64,000 nucleotides of DNA, taken from positions 682,001 to 746,000 of the forward strand of contig NZ_JBEPOK010000001.1 in the NCBI RefSeq assembly GCF_040546765.1, read 5' to 3'. The notes below the pieces were generated by a model, which did not search any database, had not been told where the DNA came from, and worked only from the letters and a program-made list of their open reading frames with translations. Origin of the DNA: Arthrobacter sp. OAP107 (GTDB taxonomy: Bacteria > Actinomycetota > Actinomycetes > Actinomycetales > Micrococcaceae). Positions 59,282-64,000 of this stretch are shown here, in pieces. Numbering within the stretch: the stretch's first letter is position 1; each line of letters begins with the position of its first letter. Both the position numbers and the translations under genes were made by a program.

Positions 59282-60610
59282 CTAACAGTTGGACGGCTTG
59301 TATTCGTAAGCGCCGGCGTCGGCCTGTCCGGATCCAGAGCATTGGCCGTTCTGCGGAACGGAAGCCTGGTCCAGGTCCACCCCGGAAGGGCTGCTGCCCG
59401 CGCGGTCGATCGCCGGGCTGCCGCCGGTGAGGTGGAGGTCGTCAGGGGGATTGACGAACTCTGCGGGAGCCGTCGTCGAACTGTTGTCCAACGGGACGTT
59501 GCTGGGGCCGTTGATCACGTTGGCCTGTTCCGTCCAGCCCGACCCGTCCAGCCACAGCGCGTCCCGCACGGCGACGAGGATGTTGGCCCGGATGACGGTC
59601 GAGGAGGGGCAGTTTGCATGGCACACCACGCCGCGCGAATGGCTGCCGTCCAGCCACACCGTGTTGAACTCGAAAATGGTGCCGTTCGTGGGTCCGAATT
59701 TTGTGTCCGGGCCGCGGATGATCAGGCCTGCGGCTTCGGCGCACTCCGCGCCGCACGAGGAACGGATCAGGTTGTAGCGGAAGACGTTCCCGTCGGCGGC
59801 CCCGTCAGAGCGCCCGATCTCAGAGAACACGTTGTTGTCGATGGCCTTGTTGTGGTGGATGTTGTTGCGGCTGCCGTTGTAGATCTCGAAGGCGCTTCCG
59901 TCCCGGCTGAAGTCATAGGAGGATGCCGTGGAGCCGGTGACAGTGTTGCCGGAGAACTCGTTATCGTTCCCGTTGATCAGCACGCCGAATGCGCCCGAAT
60001 CGTCGGTGCAGTTGGCCGCCTCCGCAGTGCCGCACTTCGTTCCCGGGGTGTTGACGTTCATGACGTTGTTGTCCGTCAGGACATTGTTGGAGTAGTTGCC
60101 GAAGTCGGAGCCCGTGCCCACCTTGATTCCGGCGGTGTTGTCCGAGGCCTCGGAATTCTTCACCACCACGTGGTCGCCGTAGACGTTGAAGCCCGCGTAC
60201 CCGCAGTTGGTGGCCCGCAGCCCGTCCACCTCGATGTAGCCGCCGTCCAGCCGGAAGCAGTTTCCGCCCTCCCCGCTGGTGATGGTGGGCAGGCTCCCGT
60301 TCCCGTAGCCATTCAGCCTGATCGACGACGCCGGTGTTCCGCTTTCCTCCAAAACGACGTTGCCGATCCACTCATCACCCCTGCGGAAACTGAGGGTCTC
60401 ACCGGGCTTGAACGCCGTTTCATTGACTTTCATCAGCGACTGCCAGGGCGAATCCGGGGATGTCCCGGAGTTGGTGTCGCTCCCCTCGGCACTCACATAG
60501 TAGTGGGTAGACGGGGTTGTGGGGTTCGTCGCCGAGACGCAGCCCGCCAGCAGCACCAGCAAGAGGACAGCCGCCATTGCGGCGGCAGCCCTTGTGGAAC
60601 GTGTGCTCAT
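59282..60610 (-). CDS. Secreted right-handed parallel beta-helix lipoprotein
   Basis: This 442-residue lipoprotein has lipobox LLAGC near residue 24 and HYYVSAEGSDTNSGTSPDSP, the usual opening of pectate-lyase-like proteins. Beta-helix coils rich in Asn follow (NNVLTDNNVMNVN, NGNDNEFSGNTVTGST, NNIHHNKAIDNNVFSE). Such folds bind or cleave polysaccharides such as pectin or alginate. The catalytic residues cannot be identified, so an enzyme role is open. It may relate to the glycan theme of the left half of the window. Confidence 0.82.
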   Translation of the reverse strand: MSTRSTRAAAAMAAVLLLVLLAGCVSATNPTTPSTHYYVSAEGSDTNSGTSPDSPWQSLMKVNETAFKPGETLSFRRGDEWIGNVVLEESGTPASSIRLNGYGNGSLPTITSGEGGNCFRLDGGYIEVDGLRATNCGYAGFNVYGDHVVVKNSEASDNTAGIKVGTGSDFGNYSNNVLTDNNVMNVNTPGTKCGTAEAANCTDDSGAFGVLINGNDNEFSGNTVTGSTASSYDFSRDGSAFEIYNGSRNNIHHNKAIDNNVFSEIGRSDGAADGNVFRYNLIRSSCGAECAEAAGLIIRGPDTKFGPTNGTIFEFNTVWLDGSHSRGVVCHANCPSSTVIRANILVAVRDALWLDGSGWTEQANVINGPSNVPLDNSSTTAPAEFVNPPDDLHLTGGSPAIDRAGSSPSGVDLDQASVPQNGQCSGSGQADAGAYEYKPSNC

Positions 60611-60785
60611 GATTGCACCTGCCGGGAGGCGGACAGTAGGGCCCGGCCCAGGAGTGCCGCTGCCTCTGGTCCGGAGCGGCCAGAGTATAGAGCGCCCGGC
60701 GCAATGTCAACGGAACGGGGGCAGGATCGAAAGGTGCGCGGTGGCACCCGGGGAGGGCCGCCGTCGTACTCCGGACTGCAGCCGC

Positions 60786-61535
60786 CTAGGTGAGCGGTGC
60801 GGGTCGAACCCGGACCGGGGCCAGCAGGCTGATGAGCAGGATGGCAGTGACCGATCCCGCGGCCATGATCGAGGCCAGCACCACGATTTGGAACCGGCCT
60901 GCCTCCAGCGGTGAAAGGCCGCCGAAGATCGCTCCGACGAAGGCTCCCGGCAGTGTCACCAGGCCCGTCGTCTTGGTCTGGTCCACGGTCGGAATGAGCG
61001 CGGAGTACACGGCGCCGCGGGCCATCTCGCGGGTGGCCTGCCTCGGAGTGGCACCCAGCGCGAGCCAGCCCTCCACCTGGTCCCAGCGGTCGATGACGGC
61101 CTCATTGAACCTGCGGCCCGCGAGCCCGGCAATCGCCATCGAATTGCCGACGACGATCCCGCCGATCGCCAGCGCGTAGCGGGAGGTGAACTCGATGGCT
61201 CCGGTGCCGAACACGATGACCAGTGCGGCGAGGATGCCGGCGGCCATCGAGCCGGCCACAACGGCGAGGCGCCGCCAGGACCAGGCGAGGCGGCGTGCGG
61301 CGGTAACGGCGGCGACGGTGAACATGACGCCCAGCGCCACGGCCACCCATTCGGCGCTGGCGATCACGGCACCGAGGATCAGGCTGACGGCGGCGAGTTG
61401 CGCGGCGCCGCGGAGGATGGCGAGGGCCGGTGCGAAGGCGTGCGGAACCCGGAATCCTTTGAGGACGGCGGCCGTCAGCGCCATCAGGAGGCCCACCGCG
61501 ATCAGGGTGGGCGTCAGGCTGCCAAGCTCGGTCAC
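60786..61535 (-). CDS. fetB: FetB-family (UPF0014) ABC transporter permease
   Basis: This 249-residue membrane protein of the FetB/YbbM family has seven hydrophobic segments and the family motifs GNSMAIAGLAGRRF, EGWLALGATPRQA and LPGAFVGAIFGGLSP. In E. coli FetB works with the ATPase FetA in iron homeostasis and oxidative stress resistance. No fetA-like ATPase gene is adjacent. The start GTG at 61535 is preceded by a weak site. Confidence 0.88.
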   Translation of the reverse strand: MTELGSLTPTLIAVGLLMALTAAVLKGFRVPHAFAPALAILRGAAQLAAVSLILGAVIASAEWVAVALGVMFTVAAVTAARRLAWSWRRLAVVAGSMAAGILAALVIVFGTGAIEFTSRYALAIGGIVVGNSMAIAGLAGRRFNEAVIDRWDQVEGWLALGATPRQATREMARGAVYSALIPTVDQTKTTGLVTLPGAFVGAIFGGLSPLEAGRFQIVVLASIMAAGSVTAILLISLLAPVRVRPAPLT

Positions 61536-61549
61536 CAGATCAGCCTAAC

Positions 61550-61617
61550 CGGGCGGCTGTCCGGAAGGCTGTTGTCCGGAGGGAGGCTGCCCGGAGGGCG
61601 GCTGTCCGGCCGGAGAC
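61550..61617. repeat. Short imperfect tandem repeat
   Basis: Four units of the type GGCTG(T)(T)GTCCGGAGGGA follow each other between the fetB and paaI genes. They are probably replication slippage in non-coding DNA. Confidence 0.45.
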
Positions 61618-61628
61618 GGGTGCGGGCG

Positions 61629-62054
61629 TCAGGCCCGCGGGGCCAGCAGCATGTTGGTGATCCGCAGCGTGCACAGCCTCTGACCCGCTTCATTGGTGAT
61701 CAGCACCTCGTGGGTGGTCAGGGTGCCGCCAAGGTGGATGGGCGTCGCCGTGATGGTGATGAGGCCGCTCCGTGCGGACCGGTGGTGCGTGGCGGAGACA
61801 TCGACGCCGACGGCGGTCTTGCCGAGGGTGCTGGCGTGGATCACCGCGGCCCACGAACCCACCGCCTCACCCACCGCCAGCGAGGCGCCGCCGTGCAGCA
61901 GGCCGAACGATTGCCGGTTTCCCTCCACCGGCATGGTGGCCACGACGCGCTCGACGGACTCCTCGACGATCTTCACGCCCATCTTCTCGTCGAGCTCGCC
62001 GAGGGTGATCTTCCACAGGTCTGTCAGTTCCGTGTCGGGGGCGTCGGGCTTCAT
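61629..62054 (-). CDS. paaI: PaaI-type hotdog thioesterase
   Basis: This 141-residue hotdog-fold acyl-CoA thioesterase of the PaaI family has the catalytic region FGLLHGGASLAVGEAVGSWA and SATHHRSARSGLITITATPI. In phenylacetate degradation PaaI removes CoA from dead-end ring intermediates to recover CoA. ATG 62054 has AAGGAG upstream. It is divergent from paaZ with one TetR-type operator between them. Confidence 0.9.
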   Translation of the reverse strand: MKPDAPDTELTDLWKITLGELDEKMGVKIVEESVERVVATMPVEGNRQSFGLLHGGASLAVGEAVGSWAAVIHASTLGKTAVGVDVSATHHRSARSGLITITATPIHLGGTLTTHEVLITNEAGQRLCTLRITNMLLAPRA

Positions 62055-62120
62055 GGCTCTCCTTGGGTAGTGTGCGGTGCCTCTAGTGTGCAGCGGGGCA
62101 CATTCATGTACTGTAGACAT

Positions 62121-62144
62121 ATTACCGAACGGACGGTCAGTAAT
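62121..62144. promoter_or_regulatory. TetR/PaaR-like operator between paaI and paaZ
   Basis: The 24-base imperfect palindrome runs ATTACCGAACGG then ACGGTCAGTAAT. It matches the site at 51175-51193 in the core CGAACG-ACGGTC-GTAAT. Confidence 0.65.
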
Positions 62145-62191
62145 GTTCTGGCCGGATCAGATTAGTCCCCCGTTGGAAGGACCCGTCAACG

Positions 62192-64000
62192 ATGACCACC
62201 ACCGCCGCAGCCCCCGAAGCCACCCTGGACACCGTGGAAACCGTCCCCAGTTTCGTGCAGGATTCCTGGTGGACTCCCGACGCCGGCTCGGCAGCTTCCG
62301 CTGTCGCCGTCCGAGATGCCAGCACGGGGGAGATCCTGGCCAAGGTGAGCACCGACGGGCTGGACCTGGCCGCCGTCGTGGATTACGGCCGCACCACGGG
62401 CCAGACGGAACTCGGCAAGCTGACCTTCCACCAGCGTGCCCTCAAGCTCAAGGAACTGGCCCAGTACCTGAACGCGCGCCGCGAGCATTTTTACGCGTTC
62501 TCCGCGCAGACCGGCGCCACCAAGATCGACTCGATGATCGACATCGACGGCGGCATCGGCGTGCTGTTCACCTTCGGATCCAAGGGCCGGCGCGAGCTGC
62601 CCAACGCCCAGGTGGTGGTGGACGGCCCCATGGAGGTGCTGTCCAAGGACGGATCGTTTGCCGGCGAGCACATCTACACCCGCATCCCCGGCGTCGCCGT
62701 GCAGATCAACGCGTTCAACTTCCCGGTCTGGGGCATGCTGGAAAAGCTCGCCCCCGCGTTCCTCGCCGGCGTCCCCACGATCGTCAAGCCGGCCACGCCC
62801 ACGGGCTATGTCGCGGCGGCCGTGGTCAAGGCCATCATCGAATCCAACATCCTGCCCAAGGGATCGCTGCAGCTGATCTCCGGCTCGGTCCGCGGGCTGC
62901 TGGACGTGCTGGATTACCGCGACCTCGTGGCCTTCACGGGCTCGGCGGCCACCTCGCAGTCCCTCAGGTCGCACCCGAACGTGGTGCTGGGCGGCGTGCG
63001 GTTCACGTCCGAGACCGACTCGCTCAACGCCGCCATCCTGGGCCCGGACGCCGTGGAGGGCACGCCGGAGTTCGATGCCTTCATCAAGTCCGTCGTCACC
63101 GAGATGACGGTCAAGGCCGGCCAGAAGTGCACCGCGATCCGCCGCGCCATCGTGCCGCAGGATCTGGTGCCCGCCGTGGTTTCCGCCATCGGCGCCCGGG
63201 TGGAGCAGCGCGTGGTGCTGGGCGATCCCCGGGCCGAGGGCGTCACCATGGGTGCGCTTGCCTCCCTCGAGCAGCTCGCCGATGTCCGGGCTGCCGTGCA
63301 GTCCATGCTCGACGCCGGCGGTGAGCTGGCGTACGGAACGCTTGATTCGCCGTCGGTCACCAGCGCGGACGGCGCCACTGGCGTCATCGAAGGGGGCGCC
63401 TTCATGTCTCCCGTGGTGCTTAGCTGGGCTGACGCGGAGGCCGATCCGGTCCACTCCCTGGAGGCGTTCGGGCCGGTCTCCTCAGTGATCGGATACAAGG
63501 ACATTCCCGACGCCGTCCGGCTTGCCGCCCGTGGCGGCGGGTCCCTGGTTGCCTCGGTCTGTACGAACGATCCGTCCGTGGCGCAGGAACTGGTCACCGG
63601 CATCGCGGCCCACCACGGCCGCGTGCTCATGCTGAACCGCGAGGACGCACGTTCGTCCACAGGCCATGGCTCTCCTGTCCCGCACCTGGTCCACGGCGGC
63701 CCGGGACGTGCCGGCGGCGGCGAGGAACTGGGCGGCATCCGCTCCGTGATGCACCACATGCAGCGCACCGCCATCCAGGGCTCGCCCAACATGCTGACCG
63801 CCGTGACCGGGATCTGGCACACCGGCGCCGACCGCAACTTCACCGTGGAGACCGAGGGCACCCACCCGTTCCGCAAGTCGCTGGAGACCCTGCGCATCGG
63901 CGACGCCGTCCGCTCGGACCTGCGGCAGGTGGCGCTCGAGGACATTTCCGCGTTCGCCAACTCAACCGGCGACACGTTCTACGCCCACACCAACCAGGAG
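62192..64000 (+). CDS. paaZ: PaaZ-type bifunctional oxepin-CoA hydrolase/aldehyde dehydrogenase, partial
   Basis: This 3-truncated gene has 603 codons in the window, open to the last base. The N-terminal aldehyde dehydrogenase domain has HIYTRIPGVAVQINAFNFPV, VKPATPTGYVAAAVVKAI, AFTGSAATSQ and the catalytic Cys in VKAGQKCTAIRRA. The sequence ELGGIRSVMHHMQRTAIQGS is typical of PaaZ. The C-terminal MaoC hydratase domain is only beginning (LRIGDAVRSDLRQVALEDIS). PaaZ opens the oxepin ring of phenylacetate intermediates and oxidises the aldehyde. ATG 62192 has GGAAGGA about 11 bases upstream. Confidence 0.93.
   Translation, partial: MTTTAAAPEATLDTVETVPSFVQDSWWTPDAGSAASAVAVRDASTGEILAKVSTDGLDLAAVVDYGRTTGQTELGKLTFHQRALKLKELAQYLNARREHFYAFSAQTGATKIDSMIDIDGGIGVLFTFGSKGRRELPNAQVVVDGPMEVLSKDGSFAGEHIYTRIPGVAVQINAFNFPVWGMLEKLAPAFLAGVPTIVKPATPTGYVAAAVVKAIIESNILPKGSLQLISGSVRGLLDVLDYRDLVAFTGSAATSQSLRSHPNVVLGGVRFTSETDSLNAAILGPDAVEGTPEFDAFIKSVVTEMTVKAGQKCTAIRRAIVPQDLVPAVVSAIGARVEQRVVLGDPRAEGVTMGALASLEQLADVRAAVQSMLDAGGELAYGTLDSPSVTSADGATGVIEGGAFMSPVVLSWADAEADPVHSLEAFGPVSSVIGYKDIPDAVRLAARGGGSLVASVCTNDPSVAQELVTGIAAHHGRVLMLNREDARSSTGHGSPVPHLVHGGPGRAGGGEELGGIRSVMHHMQRTAIQGSPNMLTAVTGIWHTGADRNFTVETEGTHPFRKSLETLRIGDAVRSDLRQVALEDISAFANSTGDTFYAHTNQE

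Noticed and set aside
1..64000. CRISPR arrays, prophage, integrative elements, tRNA or rRNA genes
   Set aside because: No regularly spaced repeats, integrase, transposase, tRNA cloverleaf or rRNA signature was found on reading both strands.

Overview
The window is a high-GC chromosomal segment of an actinobacterium, most likely a member of the Micrococcaceae (Arthrobacter, Pseudarthrobacter or a close relative). The evidence is codon use, many GTG starts, LacI-regulated sugar loci, a two-domain rhamnulose aldolase/dehydrogenase, System II cytochrome c maturation genes, menaquinone genes and a bS22-type mini ribosomal protein. The genus is an inference. No rRNA, tRNA, CRISPR array or complete insertion sequence was seen.

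Bases 1-24800 form a large carbohydrate-catabolism region. A LacI-type regulator (10-1029) faces an operon that looks like an oxidative uronate/aldarate route: a Gfo/Idh/MocA dehydrogenase, an SDR/epimerase, a KdgD-like 5-dehydro-4-deoxyglucarate dehydratase and an enolase-superfamily acid sugar dehydratase. Next come a Gfo/Idh/MocA-DUF6807 fusion with a metal-ligand-poor M24/creatinase-like gene (minus strand), a CUT1 sugar ABC importer without its own ATPase, a GH42 beta-galactosidase with a second Gfo/Idh/MocA-DUF6807 paralogue (minus strand), and a LacI regulator divergent from a complete rhamnose operon (mutarotase, isomerase, aldolase/dehydrogenase, kinase, MFS transporter). Two operator families tie these units together: GGAAAGCGTTTTCC-like and TTGAAACGTTTCAA-like sites. 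I infer that the region uses a glycan or glycoside containing rhamnose, a uronic acid and galactose.

Bases 24800-42200 are conserved core genome whose order resembles the mycobacterial rv0500A-rv0548c region. They hold DAHP synthase behind a probable aromatic leader-peptide attenuator, an HTH protein, the 32-residue bS22 homologue, a SerB-like phosphatase, a glutaredoxin-like gene, Rex, two small membrane proteins, YceI, a phosphatase followed by TlpA-CcdA-ResB-CcsB, a PLDc_N protein, DUF4229, and menA, menE, menB.

Bases 42200-51060 are mixed: an ABC-F protein with a possible attenuator, an LGFP-repeat L,D-transpeptidase, an amino-acid permease, a dienelactone hydrolase and stress or hypothetical genes. 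From 51238 to the end lie phenylacetate beta-oxidation genes (thiolase, hydratase, dehydrogenase, then PaaI and PaaZ). They are split by about 7.5 kb of unrelated secreted, membrane and hypothetical genes, but matching TetR/PaaR-like operators mark both halves.

Four places have conserved domains that change reading frame or fuse through a homopolymer (about 6515, 6866, 9575 and 28005). All have the same net phase, so sequence error has to be considered before calling them pseudogenes. A family of long intergenic palindromes (24783 and 42205) with a half copy inside a coding sequence (52512) is the most unusual non-coding signal.
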